Assembly: GCA_947568835.1 (NCBI GenBank)
Contig: OX387604.1
Coordinates: forward strand, 28,559,351 to 28,623,350
Source: Protonemura montana
Lineage: Eukaryota > Arthropoda > Insecta > Plecoptera > Nemouridae
Length of the DNA stretch: 64,000 nucleotides
Reading direction: 5' to 3'
In this document: piece by piece, positions 10,020 to 21,596 of the stretch
Layout: each line of letters begins with the position of its first letter
Numbering within the stretch: position 1 is the stretch's first letter
Made by a program: the position numbers and the translations under genes
Notes under the pieces: model-generated
The model's database searches: none
What the model saw: only the letters and a program-made list of their open reading frames with translations
What the model was told of the DNA's origin: nothing

Positions 10020-10882
10020 GACGTCTCGTGGTCGTCGTCGTTTTCCCTGGGGGCGTCGTGGCTCTCGATGTCGAGAGTCGACATTGCGGAAAGCTGGTGG
10101 ACTCGTGCGCGAATTTCATCTTTTGGCTTGGAACGCCAGTTGCTGTTGCTGTTGTTCTGTTGTCGCGTCGCTTGTCGGTGCGTGGTGTCCACGGCGATCT
10201 GTCTGTGCCTGCGTCGTGACGCTCCCTCGTCCATTCGCTGCAGGACTTGCAGCAGTTCAGCGGTGGTGCTGATGTTGCTTGCAGCCAGGATATTAAACGT
10301 GGTTGCTGGCAGCAGAGAAATGAGCTGTCGGATAAATCGGGCTGGTTCAATTGGTGGTGTGATGTACTTTAGTTTCCCCATCCAATGGATGAGGAACTGG
10401 GCCATTGAATTGTGCACTTCTCTGGAATACGCTGAGTTTGTAAACTCTGCGAGAATCGCGTCTTGTTTGTACATCGACCAGTACGTGGATAAAAAGGCCT
10501 CTTCGAACTCCTTCCACGTCGCCCACTGGTCAGACATGGCATTCGCCCAGTCTTGCGGGGGGCCGTCGAGTTGATTAATCGCAATCTCGATAATATCTTC
10601 GTCATTGTAGTCCGTCAGGTACTTTTGAAATTGTTTAATGAATTCCTTCGGATGGACCTTACCATCCTCTGCAAAGCGTCGCAGGGTTATTGGTGGCATG
10701 GGCAGGGTAGCCGCCGCCGGTGCGCTCCTCGGGGGTGTGGACGTGCGCTCTTGGGGCTGCGGTTGCAAATTGTTTACTTTGGTATTAATCGCGGCCAAAG
10801 CTTGCGACATGGTTATGAGCGCCTCAGAGATTGTTGCACTCTCTGCAGACATGGTTTCCCGCGTTCGTCGCGTCTTCACCAT
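10004..10882 (-). CDS. gag: Gag polyprotein of the LTR element
   Basis: 292 codons, ATG to TAG, unbroken. Gag forms the virus-like particle that holds element RNA and cDNA in the cytoplasm. Residues 1-60 are a Ser/Thr/Pro-rich leader; about 78-175 fit the retrotransposon Gag core (LDGPPQDWANAM, then W..F...F...YW); the C-terminal third is Arg/Gln/Asn-rich and then acidic. No CCHC zinc knuckle is present, so RNA binding may rely on the basic stretch near 222-260 (RRRHR). The start is the first ATG after the leader repeats. It lies just downstream of the 45-bp array and overlaps the pol frame at its end. Confidence 0.88.
   Translation of the reverse strand: MVKTRRTRETMSAESATISEALITMSQALAAINTKVNNLQPQPQERTSTPPRSAPAAATLPMPPITLRRFAEDGKVHPKEFIKQFQKYLTDYNDEDIIEIAINQLDGPPQDWANAMSDQWATWKEFEEAFLSTYWSMYKQDAILAEFTNSAYSREVHNSMAQFLIHWMGKLKYITPPIEPARFIRQLISLLPATTFNILAASNISTTAELLQVLQRMDEGASRRRHRQIAVDTTHRQATRQQNNSNSNWRSKPKDEIRARVHQLSAMSTLDIESHDAPRENDDDHETSGNES
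10013..10019 (-). promoter_or_regulatory. -1 ribosomal frameshift heptamer GGGAAAC
   Basis: On the minus strand the gag frame reads TCG GGA AAC GAG TCG TAG, so G GGA AAC is in the correct X XXY YYZ phase, two codons before the stop. A -1 slip enters the open frame that carries integrase. The motif, phase and downstream frame are seen directly; function is inferred. Confidence 0.75.
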
Positions 10883-10914
10883 TTTCTGTGGTGTTTACGA
10901 GTTCGTGCAACGCG

Positions 10915-11292
10915 GACGTAGCACAATTACACAAAATATTGTCAGTTAAGTACGGCGCAGACGCGGCACAATAACACAAAATATTGTCAGTTTAGTACGG
11001 CGCGGACGCGGCACAATTACAAAAATATTGTCAGTTTAGTACGGCGCGGACGCGGCACAATTACACAAAATATTGTCAGTTTAGTACGGCGCGGACGCGG
11101 CACAATTACACAAAATATTGTCAGTTTAGTACGGCGCGGACGCGGCACAATTACAAAAATATTGTCAGTTTAGTACGGCGCGGACGCGGCACAATTACAC
11201 AAAATATTGTCAGTTTAGTACGGCGCGGACGCGGCACAATTACACAAAATATTGTCAGTTTAGTACGGCGCGGACGCGGCACAATTACACAA
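10915..11292 (-). repeat. 45-bp tandem repeats in the element leader (8 copies)
   Basis: The word GTCAGTTTAGTACGGCGC recurs with starts at 10941, 10986, 11030, 11075, 11120, 11164, 11209 and 11254, that is every 44-45 bp. The first copy has GTCAGTTAAG. The array fills the untranslated leader between the 5' LTR and gag. It is nearly uniform, with one-base length changes from CACAAAA versus CAAAAA. Confidence 0.95.
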
Positions 11293-11328
11293 AAACACTG
11301 AAACACGAATGAATAATCTGGTTCGATT

Positions 11329-11341
11329 ACGTTGGGCGCCA
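11329..11341 (-). promoter_or_regulatory. primer-binding site matching tRNA-Lys(CUU) 3' end
   Basis: The plus strand reads ACGTTGGGCGCCA one base inside the 5' LTR. This equals the last 13 bases of animal tRNA-Lys(CUU) including CCA, as I recall that tRNA. The minus strand is therefore a PBS (TGGCGCCCAACGT). Confidence 0.8.
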
Positions 11342-11342
11342 A

Positions 11343-11567
11343 TGTAAGGTTTCGCTTATCACAATAAAGAACGAAGCCAAGAGATAGGATGAAAACAATG
11401 ATTTATTCAAAGAGATGTTAATCCGGCGGACCGGTGGTACATTCGGAGGACCGAAGTCAACTGCCTCTCCTTGGGGTCGTAGCCCTTTCGGATCGTCTCT
11501 GTACCCTACCTACCTGCCCTGGTGGAGGGACAGGTTACTAACCGCACAAAGTGGCGGGAACGTTACA
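11343..11567 (-). repeat. 5' LTR of the retrotransposon
   Basis: 225 bp, same sequence as the LTR at 8528-8752. It would carry the promoter for the minus-sense transcript. Confidence 0.95.
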
Positions 11568-14500
11568 AGTTAAACATTGTAATATTTATTAAAAAATGTA
11601 ACATGAAATGAAAATTATGGGGTGAGGAAGAAAAGTGAACACGGTTGACATTCAAAGATGATACCACAGAAAAGGCGCGAAATATTAGGAAATAAGAGGA
11701 AATAACAATGTATGGAAAAACTTATCACTAATCACATTTTTCCAATTGAAAGTTTGTGAAGAAATGCTGAAATTATCGAAAGTGTTTGAGACAGAATACA
11801 ATCAAGTAGAGATTCCCCTTGCGTCGCTTCAACAGGAAACATAAAAACACGGCTAATTAAATACTTTTCTACGCTAATTACTCGTCATATTGTTCATTTC
11901 CTTGCCAAACATTGCGCATGCGTAGCATAACAAAACTGCATGTGCTTTCCCAGCAGGTGTTTATTAATTAGCCACATAAATAAATAGTTATCCGTCAACT
12001 AAAGTAATCTGAATCCAAGCAAGGGTGGTCCTGTGCTCGCATGATTTCATAATGGCAGGTCGCTCCTTTCTGGTCACGCTCGTTTTCCGCTGCTTCTCGA
12101 TTTAGATCTTGTCCATGTTGCCACGTCTCCATGTTGCCAGCGCTCGCTCAAATATTCAAGCAGTTCTCCCAATCAAGTGATCGTCATAAGATGTCAACAA
12201 ATGCCTCGTGTTTCAATTAAGTAATGCATTTCCTTGATTACAGTTTTATAATTAGATTAAAGAAATCGTCATTTAATCACTAAAAAACAGCAAAGCTGCA
12301 TTGCAATGCGTTTCAATCCAGAATGCTGACAACTCATTTTAAATATTACAACTTTTCTCAGAGCAGTTTGTGTTGAGAACAAATCCCACTTGACTAAAAT
12401 TAGCTAAACGAAAATGGGTGGGAAAGCGGCATGGTAATAGTATTGAAGCCAAGGAAGATTTCCACCAAAACCTAACTTTCTAAGACTAAATTATAGCGGC
12501 TGAGAAGATGCTTCTCAAATTTCCTTTGTAGTGGTTAATTTACTGCTTGATAGCAATGAATTTGGAATCTAAAATTGGCCACGTAAGGTACGTTCAAGGA
12601 ACAAGCAGCATTCCTGACAGGCTAATTAGCATGTAATAGCTGAGATACATCTCAAGATATTCACTTGAGTGAAAACAACACTGAAATTAGGCTCAATCTA
12701 TTGGCAGGGAATTGCTTTGGGTGCCTGCAACCAATCTTATTCTAGTAACATTTCACTATTATGACAATTAGAGTCGAATAAAACGTGTAGTTAGTGTGAA
12801 ACCACGTACATTTATTGACTTGTGCCAAAACCTGACAATTCAAAGGAATGGGTAGGCGTCTGTATTAACGGTATAGCTTTGAAAAGAATGTGCCATTGTG
12901 GGCAGTGGCATTTAGACCAGGTCGTGCTTTGCGATTTTATCATTTCTTTACGTTTACTGCAAACTCGTTTCGCTATTTAATAAATTTGAAATAATTTCCC
13001 GTTAAACTGGTTTAACAAAGACGCTGGGTTTTGTTAAAGCAGCCAAGGGCAGATTTAATGACAACCAATGGCCTTGGCCTTGACAGAAAAAATAAATTTA
13101 TTAATTCTTTTATGAATCAAAAATAATTTAAATTTGATTGAATGGTTACTTAAAATTCTGCTGTTGTTTCCCAAAAAATTCTGAAATTGTCCTCGGCTTA
13201 ATAAAGAGTACTTCAAGGATAACTAGGGATAGGAAGAAGAAATTGGCACGAATCATTGAAATCACATCTTTCTCTTTCTAATTAATTACTTCTTCATTTC
13301 TTTCCGAATACATCTTAAAAGCAATGAAAGGAAAGAATATTGAAGGCGATTTCATCTTGGTGGAGGTGCCGAGTACGAAAATACCGATACGTTTCGTCGC
13401 TCCCCTTCACATAGAGTTTTCATTGTTAGCAATAATACCTCGCAATATTAATCGCAAGTTATTAATTATCTGGCGTAACAGCACATTATAGGATTTATCC
13501 ATGCAACATTGCGCCCTTTGTTTAGTATTTTCCTCTCTTCTCTCCCAATTCGAGCAGGTCCATGGATATATATATGTATTCATTTGTATTGACTACTGAT
13601 AAAGTGGTGGTAACATTACTGTCGGCTATAGAGATAGGTATGATTGGCTATTATAGTAATAATGGTATAGAATGGTACACGCTTGTGCTTGTTATTTCTG
13701 GACAGTTCCATGCATTGTGGTTATACTTATCGGCTATATCGCCAACTTGTATAGCGAATTGTATCGATTACTGATAAACGATATCCTTTACCTGTCTTCG
13801 TGGAAATGGATTACATGCTACCAATACCTTGGTACTAGGTAGACTCATTTTCCAGACCTCTTGTTCTCTCTAAACTTACTCCTTTACAACTTCGAATGGG
13901 AAAGACTCCATGAAAACTGGGAAGGTTTCTGTTTGCCAGACGGAGGGGTAATCAAGTTCTGAAGCAGCGATCATCGAGTTATTATAATGTATAGAATTAG
14001 AAGTAATCGTATCCGGTGGCCCGGATAGGGTGTTGGCAGCACGAAAAGAGGGAAGAGTGTAAGACCAGTGAAACACTATGGAGAGAATCCACTCCAATAA
14101 AAATGCACTATCAACGCCACGTGATCGATGTTTTTATTTGTTATATTTAGAGGTGGGTCATCGAGGACATGCCAGTTGTACCTTGATTAACAATTGACTT
14201 CTTCAGAAGAATAGACCGAGAGAGGAATAAGAGAGAGCAACTGTTCCACTATCACCAATCGCACACTTTAACAAAAGGAGTTGGTCGTCATAAGTGGTGG
14301 CCGAACTATCCCAATCTCTACTCAAGTATGTAGGTTGCAAATCGAGAAGTCGCGATGTGGTCAGCACACAATGTTTATATAAGGTTTTGTGCATTAAATT
14401 GCAGTCAAGTCCACCATTCCCTCTCACTGCTCTAACTAATACCTAGCCACGGATTCCCTACTTTTCCCCCCGATTAAACGAAGTACAAGCTGCTCAGAAT

Positions 14501-17500
14501 TTTCCTTCCGCGTTGACGCCACTTCCTGACAATGACGGATGCAATGTCAATAATTTCGTTAGGAAAAGTAAACGTGATGTATAATTTCTAGATTCAGCTT
14601 AGCACGGCGTAGGTAGACTCACGTATCGCTTGAAAATAACGCCCTAAGTCTTGGCAATCCCTGGAAGGAGAGTAAAGTCCCGATAAAAGGTCAGGGTAAT
14701 TCGAGAAACCCATAGTCCCAATTTGTGGACATGAATCGGTCAAGGGTCAAGTAAAGTGGCAAATATTTCACTCCCTATGGAGACTAGAACCCACTTCACT
14801 TCCAGCCCTTAGAGTCGTTGGTCTCAAGCGTCAGTTGAACGCTGCATTTACCAACGTTCTCTTGTGGAAATCTGGGGGCGAATAATTTATAGGATTTCTC
14901 TCATCAATTCAATAACCTAATTAATATTTCATTGAATTTAATTGTTTGTCTAGAATGCAGCTGACGCACCGCCGATCTACGAGTTAGATAAGCTGACAGA
15001 ACAAGCCCTAAGGCTTCCATTATTGTCTCTCGGTTCCAGATTTACTCTTCCGTGGTGCACCGTTCCAGCGTCCAGCATCAGTTCCGAGTTAAAGCTTACA
15101 CGATTTGAAAATGAAATCTCTTCGACCTCTCTAGAGAAACTTCCGTATAAATGATTACTCTTGGATTAGACTAGTATTTTTCCGGATTTAATCTTAGCTT
15201 AAACATCGTTAGTAATTGTGCGTTAATTTCAGAGCAACGAGTTGTTAATCACAGTCCGTGGGTTGTTGGGTTGTAACGTGCCGGCAGCCATGTTTGCTAT
15301 CGGTTGATGACCTAATCAAGATGAGATTGCTTGCTGGGACCCCCTGGAGGCCTTATATAGGCTAGTGTAATCTAAAACCTGCTAACGCTAAGTTATAGAC
15401 CATGTTGTAGCACTGAGAACTAAGAAGCTAGGCAGGCTCTTTATTCACCACCTAGTGAACCTTAATTGCGTTGATGTGCGCATAAATAACATGCCCAATA
15501 AACAGGAGTCTCTTCCGGAACGTTTTTTTTTTAAATCAATTTATGTAATTTCCCACTTGATTAATTAAAAATGACAATACACAATTAGTATTTTAGTACC
15601 GAGCAAGATATTTCCTACCAAGCGTTATTTTTTGCTAGCGTGAGAGAAAAATGTGTCATGCTGTACAAATGATCGTTTAGTTGAAATGTCTGGTTGCGTC
15701 AAGCTATCTTTATTGAATCCTAACGAAGACTGAGATCTTCTATCACTTACCGTCTACCCTGTAACGAATGATTAGCGGTGTAGCGCCATCCAACCCCCCC
15801 ACCCCACCACTTTTAGAATTGATTTTGTTTTTCATCTTGACCGGGACTTCAAGAGGGAACAAATTGGTTGCTAGATGCAACCTCACGCTGGCTCGTGTTG
15901 GTATCTTTTGTTTAATATTTGAGAAGTGGTTTGTGGCGGAGGTGTTTTCCGGGGAAGTGTTCGGCTCAGTGCTACGTGTTAGGTCTTACGTGTTCTACGT
16001 CTGTCTTACGTGTTGTAGATTCAATGAGCCTCCTTCTTTCACTTCACGATACGTACAAGCAATGGGGAGTTGTTGATCCCATTTCAGCTTTACACTAAGC
16101 TGGCAATCACACACTCATCTCCTAGCATCCATCTTCTAGTTTCTGTTTTCTTAAATTCGCTCTTTCGTTCTTAGGGCTGCTTTTCTCCCTGTATCGGTTG
16201 TAGAAAGAAGCTGAAGATTGGTTGCTAGCTAATCCTAGTATCGTATTCCAATATTATTCAGATGATGCTTTAGTTAGCAAAAAAAAAAAACTCTAGATTT
16301 TTCCTTCGAGAGCTTGGAGGGCAAGAAATTTATTCAAACTAGAATTTTCCACTTACACGATGCCTTGCATTTGAAAATGTAATAAGCTATAGGTAAGTTT
16401 TGACTTATTCATACGTTTTTCATTTTTCCTCGCATCTCTTCTCTCACCTTCCATTCTCCACATAATGCGCATTTCTCTTCATCCCTATTTCCCATAGCAT
16501 TGCATTTTGTATTGCGTTTCCCCATTTTCCACGTTCTGTTTCGCTTGGTATAGATTCCCTCATCTTTCATTCCTCAACTTATATTTTTGTTCACGTCTCT
16601 TTAACTTCCTTTCTCGCCTTCCTTAAAGCCTCTCGGAAAAAGTTTTTTGTCATCTCTTTTATCCTGTTCTTTACGCGTAGGTAAGTTTTCTTTCAATTGC
16701 ATTTGATTTTCCTTTTTTGTATGCATTGGAGTGCAAAGTTTCTTAGTACATAGCAGATGTATGAGGCATATAATATTATGTCTCGTTGATGGAAAGTTTT
16801 AGTATATCTTTCGTATGGTTTCTCGTTGGCCATTTATCTGAGAGGGGGAAGTCATGACGCCTCGTGAGTTGCAGAGACGCTGTTTGAGTGTAGCTCGAAC
16901 TCGACTAGGCTATAGGTGTGATCCATCTTGACTGCACCAGGCTAGCATGGCATCCTTGCCTGCCACATGCAGTTGGCATAAGATGGAATATGCACCATTT
17001 AGAAACTTGGAACTCGGAGCTCCCATCCCCACGCTTACCCACACACCGTAGACAGCCCACACAACACCGTGCGCAGCTTTGCGCAGCCCTGCGCCTCATA
17101 ATGTCATAACGGTTAGTCACCATTGTTGCTGGCTGGGTTGAAATAGCAGCCACTCTCGGTGTCTCGACACCAGCTCTACCCTCTTCGCAGTTCCAAACTC
17201 CCAGGCCACTACACTTTACATCTCTAAAGTCTTCGTGGCATGACAGTAATGCCTAGCCAAACAACCCATCACTTTCAAATAAAATCCGAAGACAAAATGC
17301 AGCCTTTGCAAAGACCGTTATTGTGGATACGCTTATAAAGTGTCATGCGAGTTCATCGAGGTTGAGATGATTTTCTTGTTCTTGAAAGCTGCACTAGGAA
17401 GAGAGAGAGCGATGGAATGGAGAACAATGACGCGCAAAAGCGAGAGAAATAATGGTTATCTCTTACCTAGACTAGAACTGGTCCTACTCCTCTCCTCCCC

Positions 17501-18500
17501 TCAGGCACTCTTCGTCACATTTTAAACCACGAATAATTGCACTTAGTGCTAGCGTTGAAAATTATGAAAGTGAAATCCCACCGCTGGCACCATTGTACCG
17601 TGCCTACTGGAGCAGAGACGTGTAGCTCTCCAGGTTTATTGCTGTATTTATAAGGGAGTAATAAAATGCAAGATACACACTTTAGCACACTTTAAAGACA
17701 ACGAACTGCAATGATTTTCAAGACTTGCTAGCATACTAGCTTTTTACCAGCTTTATGGCATCTCAGAAGCCGTAGATTTAGGACATTTGTGGCAGTAGTT
17801 TTTAGTAGTATATACATAAAAACAATAAACATGCACATTTCAAAATGTGCCACTTTCAATTCAAAAGTCTGATTCAAGAGAGGACAAATACGTCCAAGAT
17901 TTTGTAATGGCAAGAAAATCAGAAAATGATTTGTCACTCGGCATCAAGCTGAGCCAATTCTCGGTCAAACTTGTGTCATTTTGATTGATCGCTTAAATAT
18001 TAAGAATCCTTAAATTTTAGGTTGGATTACATTAAGAAAATCGCAATCGGCTAGCTACTGCGACGCAAATGACGGGGCTTTTATTAGTGTCTGGGTTTCT
18101 AACTGCGCATATAAACAAGAGTCAATGTTGTATTGGCCAACTATTCATACTTTTACTTGACCTGAAAGTCGGGTGAAGTATGGCTGGCTACTAAGCTTTC
18201 TAAACGACCAGATCCCATCCTACAGTCCTACGGGTGTCCATAGTGGAAACAGAATCCTAGACTGCATGATGAATCAAACCATGGTGCATAGATCCAAACA
18301 CGACTTTAATTACAAACAAAAGCATGTTGATCAATGCACTCAGCTCTATTCGTGTGAAAACATAAATTGAAAATATGTTTTGGAATGAACTGACGTAGAA
18401 AACATGTAAATGTGTGCTACCCAAACAGCATATTAAGCAAAGCAATCGAAGTAGGTATGATTCATAATTGTCAATAAAAGCATATCAAAAAGCACGTACT
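11568..18500. other. unique AT-rich DNA, no gene supported
   Basis: After the AGTT target duplication (11568-11571) this 6.9-kb stretch is AT-rich non-repetitive sequence. Open frames of 60-100 codons (for example at 13562, 15768, 16905 and 17340) show no domain and no clear splice partners. TATATAAG near 14373 and TTATATAGG near 15353 are possible core promoters without a coding partner. A homopyrimidine-rich patch lies near 16430-16640. Confidence 0.45.
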
Positions 18501-18518
18501 AACAGCATTTCGAAATGA

Positions 18519-18526
18519 TATAAAAA
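18519..18526 (+). promoter_or_regulatory. TATA box of the signal-peptide gene
   Basis: TATAAAAA lies about 76 bases before the ATG at 18602, leaving room for initiation near 18550 and a short 5' leader. Confidence 0.55.
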
Positions 18527-18601
18527 GCTGTGCAAATATAATAGACATCTGTAAGTCATAAAGCTTTGAAATCACCAAGATCATCAGTTAAGGCAGTCAA
18601 A

Positions 18602-18667
18602 ATGAAATCGTTTTTTATTTTCTGCTGCGTGATTGCCGTGTTGTTATGTCACGTATCCAGCGTCGAG
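18602..18667 (+). CDS. first coding exon of a small secreted-protein gene (signal peptide)
   Basis: Twenty-two codons give MKSFFIFCCVIAVLLCHVSS followed by VE. A Lys after Met, a long hydrophobic core and a small-residue SS region form a textbook signal peptide. The exon ends CGAG|GTAAAA, a good 5' splice site at 18668 in phase 0. Together with the TATA box this strongly suggests a spliced gene for a short secreted peptide, such as a defence, venom-like or cuticle peptide; the class is unknown. The next exon is uncertain. An acceptor at 18750|18751 would add EFNSCRNRIHRG and a stop at 18787. An acceptor before 19243 (TTGTCAG) would add QSASKVDE and another donor (GAG|GTAGGC). An acceptor at 21056|21057 is listed separately. 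Confidence 0.6.
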
Positions 18668-19507
18668 GTAAAACTCAACATTTTATTTTTTAGTGATTTT
18701 TTTTCTCTTTGCTCATGAAATTGTTTTGTGAAAATTGTAAATTTAAACAGGAATTTAATTCGTGTCGAAATAGAATCCATCGTGGCTGAGTGCCAATGCT
18801 TTGTTCTGAAGTCTAGTAAAGTTAAAGTGCATTAGGTGTGTTCCCTTGATTGATCGATTCAAATATTGATAATCGACTTGAGCATCCTTTCAGCGATTAA
18901 TCCTGTTATCTTCACATTGATAAGACATTGAAACACGCGCATCAAATTCAGAATCCGGTAGAATTTAATATCAGTGTAATCGTACACTTGTTTTATAAAT
19001 GACGCAGTCAGCATGACATCAAACCATCAAATAAAGAAAACTCATTTCATATTTCTTGTCATTTTATTGATTCAATTAGATTCTATTAGATTCGATTTTA
19101 AAAGTTGATTTTTAACGATGTTGAATCACACTTGTCGTTCGTGAATTACCAACTTTATGATAATTTTAGTTTGCAGCAAAAGACTCCACTTTAATTTTAT
19201 TTTCAAGCCATGCGGCAAAACGTTAGTGATAATTCTTGTCAGCAATCTGCGAGCAAAGTTGATGAGGTAGGCAAGCAGCAATAAAATTAATCAATCGTAA
19301 TGTGTAAGAGGTTAGTTCTTTAATATTATTGAAATATTTCCAAAAACCCAAATCGATACTTTTTTTAAACAGTTTCAAAAACTCGCCCCGTCTACGTTTT
19401 TCAAACTATCAAAATTTGATCCGATATCAATCCCAGACACGCTCTTCTTCTACACACTGGTTTTTTTTAGATCGCTTAGAATAATTTGTTACTCCTAAAA
19501 GTGTTTA

Positions 19508-20668
19508 GACGTGGACCTGTGCTAACATAGGAGGTAGTCAAGACGTGGACCTGTGCTAACATAGGAGGTAGTCTAGACGTGGACCTGTGCTAACATAGGA
19601 GGTAGTCTACACGTGGACCTGTGCTAACATAGGAGGTAGTCAAGACGTGGACCTGCGCTAACATAGGAGGTAGTCAAGACGTGGACCTGTGCTAACATAG
19701 GAGGTAGTCAAGACGTGGACCTGTGCTAACATAGGAGGTAGTCTAGACGTGGACCTGTGCTAACATAGGAGGTAGTCAAGACGTGGACCTGTGCTAACAT
19801 AGGAGGTAGTCTAGACGTGGACCTGTGCTAACATAGGAGGTAGTCAAGACGTGGACCTGTGCTAACATAGGAGGTAGTCTACCTGTGCTAACATAGGAGG
19901 TAGTCTACACGTGGACCTGTGCTAACATAGGAGGTAGTCAAGACGTGGACCTGTGCTAACATAGGAGGTAGTCTAGACGTGGACCTGTGCTAACATAGGA
20001 GGTAGTCAAGACGTGGACCTGTGCTAACATAGGAGGTAGTCAAGACGTGGACCTGTGCAAACATAGGAGGTAGTCAAGACGTGAACCTGTGCTAACATAG
20101 GAGGTAGTCAAGACGTGGACCTGTCCTAACATAGGAGGTAGTCAAGACGTGGACCTGTGCTAACATAGGAGGTAGTCAAGACGTGGACCTGTGCTAACAT
20201 AGGAGGTAGTCAAGACGTGGACCTGTGCTAACATAGGAGGTAGTCAAGACGTGGACCTGTGCTAACATAGGAGGTAGTCTAGACGTGGACCTGTGCTAAC
20301 ATAGGAGGTAGTCAAGACGTGGACCTGTGCTAACATAGGAGGTAGTCAAGACGTGGACCTGTGCTAACATAGGAGGTAGTCTAGACGTGGACCTGTGCTA
20401 ACATAGGAGGTAGTCTACCTGTGCTAACATAGGAGGTAGTCAAGACGTAGACCTGTGCTAACATAGGAGGTAGTCAAGACGTGGACCTGTGCTAACATAG
20501 GAGGTAGTCTAGACGTGGACCTGTGCTAACATAGGAGGTAGTCTACCTGTGCTAACATAGGAGGTAGTCAAGACGTAGACCTGTGCTAACATAGGAGGTA
20601 GTCAAGACGTGGACCTGTGCTAACATAGGAGGTAGTCTAGACGTGGACCTGTGCTAACATAGGAGGTA
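19508..20668. repeat. 34-bp minisatellite (about 34 copies)
   Basis: Units begin GACGTGGACCTGTGCTAAC and end AGGAGGTAGTCAA or ...TCTA. Three shortened 26-bp units lack GACGTGGA (around 19879, 20415 and 20543). A GACGTAGAC marker variant occurs at 20444 and again at 20572, 128 bp apart (34+34+34+26), showing a block duplication. It lies inside the probable intron of the signal-peptide gene. Confidence 0.95.
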
Positions 20669-21056
20669 TGAGGATGCGTAACGACGCAACATTTTGGCCC
20701 TCTGTGGGACTTAAGTAGTTTGGTATTCCGTACCGACGAAGTGACCAATCTAACACATTTTTAAAACTTGTTTGTATGATTAAAAATGTGTTGGACCCAA
20801 TTGCTGAAATCGGTTGTAAGCTAAATTTGGTCTCGCTTTAACCAACGCTTTGACTAGATGCCCTTATTTGTTTTTGATAAAATTTTACCATTTCCAACGC
20901 ATGGCGTTTCCCAACACTTTAAGCCTTCCATATTCAAATGTGAACTAACATAAGTTTGTTGGAAAAAATACATTTGATTTTAAATTTTAAAATTTCTATG
21001 TTGCACTACACTTGTAACATATTTTCAAAATGTCTAAAATTCGTATTTATTTCCAG

Positions 21057-21167
21057 ATACCGAATTGCGTGAACTTCAACCCGAAACTTCGTTCACTCCA
21101 AAACTATTATCTAACTTCACATTTGGAGGGGGAAGAGGAGGAATACCTGACATGTGAACGTCTTTAG
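21057..21167 (+). CDS. possible terminal coding exon of the signal-peptide gene
   Basis: TTTATTTCCAG|ATACC is a good 3' splice site. Read in phase 0 from the 18667 donor it gives a 36-residue tail (IPNCVNFNPKLRSLQNYY onwards, with an EGEEEE run) and a TAG at 21165. In the next frame it would instead give a Gly-rich end (NFTFGGGRGGIPDM), which would need a phase-1 join that I cannot find. An AATAAA follows at 21597. The phase-0 model would make a protein of about 58 residues, or 66 with the QSASKVDE micro-exon. cDNA is needed to choose. Confidence 0.33.
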   Translation: MPNCVNFNPKLRSLQNYYLTSHLEGEEEEYLTCERL

Positions 21168-21173
21168 GCCCCG

Positions 21174-21236
21174 TGCACGTGCATATGACACGTGCATATG
21201 ACACGTGCATCTAACACGTGCATCTAACACGTGTCT
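21174..21236. repeat. 13-bp repeat built on CACGTG
   Basis: Four to five copies of CACGTGCATATGA / CACGTGCATCTAA. Each contains the palindromic E-box CACGTG. Confidence 0.85.
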
Positions 21237-21596
21237 TGCACCAAGTTAATTGACATAACCTCAATATTTTTACTGTGAACTGCGGGAACACGTTTGTCGC
21301 AACGAAATTAAATGGTGGGGTCAGTCTGCCCCTCTTCAAGCAAGTTGAAGCACACGTGTCAAATCTCCAAGCTATTTTTAAAATGTTACTATTAACATCG
21401 TTTGAGAAAAGCTTCAAATTTAAATAAAAAGCTGAACATTTTTACTTGTTCGATTAAGTTCTGCTTTATAGCGTTAACGATCAAATACAATATCACGTGA
21501 CTTAAGCGATTTACTTGATTTCTAGTTATAAATGTCTAGACCGTAAAGATGTGAAAGCACATTGTTGAAATTGTTGAGCTGGGTTACTAATCTTGA

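Larger units (their letters stand above)
8528..11567 (-). mobile_element. LTR retrotransposon, Ty3/gypsy-like, lacking reverse transcriptase
   Basis: A 3040-bp element read on the minus strand, bounded by two 225-bp direct repeats that look identical base for base, begin TGTAA and end TTACA, and are flanked by AGTT. In element order: 5' LTR (11567-11343), tRNA-Lys-like primer site, an eight-copy 45-bp repeat leader, gag, a -1 frameshift site, a connector-plus-integrase segment, a purine tract (GGCGGGGG on the minus strand next to 8753) and the 3' LTR (8752-8528). Protease, reverse transcriptase and RNase H are absent: the integrase connector starts within about 120 bases of the gag stop. Identical LTRs imply a recent insertion, so the copy was presumably mobilised with enzymes supplied in trans. 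Confidence 0.95.

Noticed and set aside
9811-10949. Plus-strand open frames of 103-238 codons over the retrotransposon
   Set aside because: Antisense shadows of gag and integrase, which have clear motifs on the minus strand.
8528-11567. Endogenous retrovirus with an envelope gene
   Set aside because: There is no room and no frame for an envelope between integrase and the 3' LTR (about 200 bp), and no RT either.
13562-17525. Several 60-100 codon frames in the unique region
   Set aside because: None shows family motifs or plausible exon structure.
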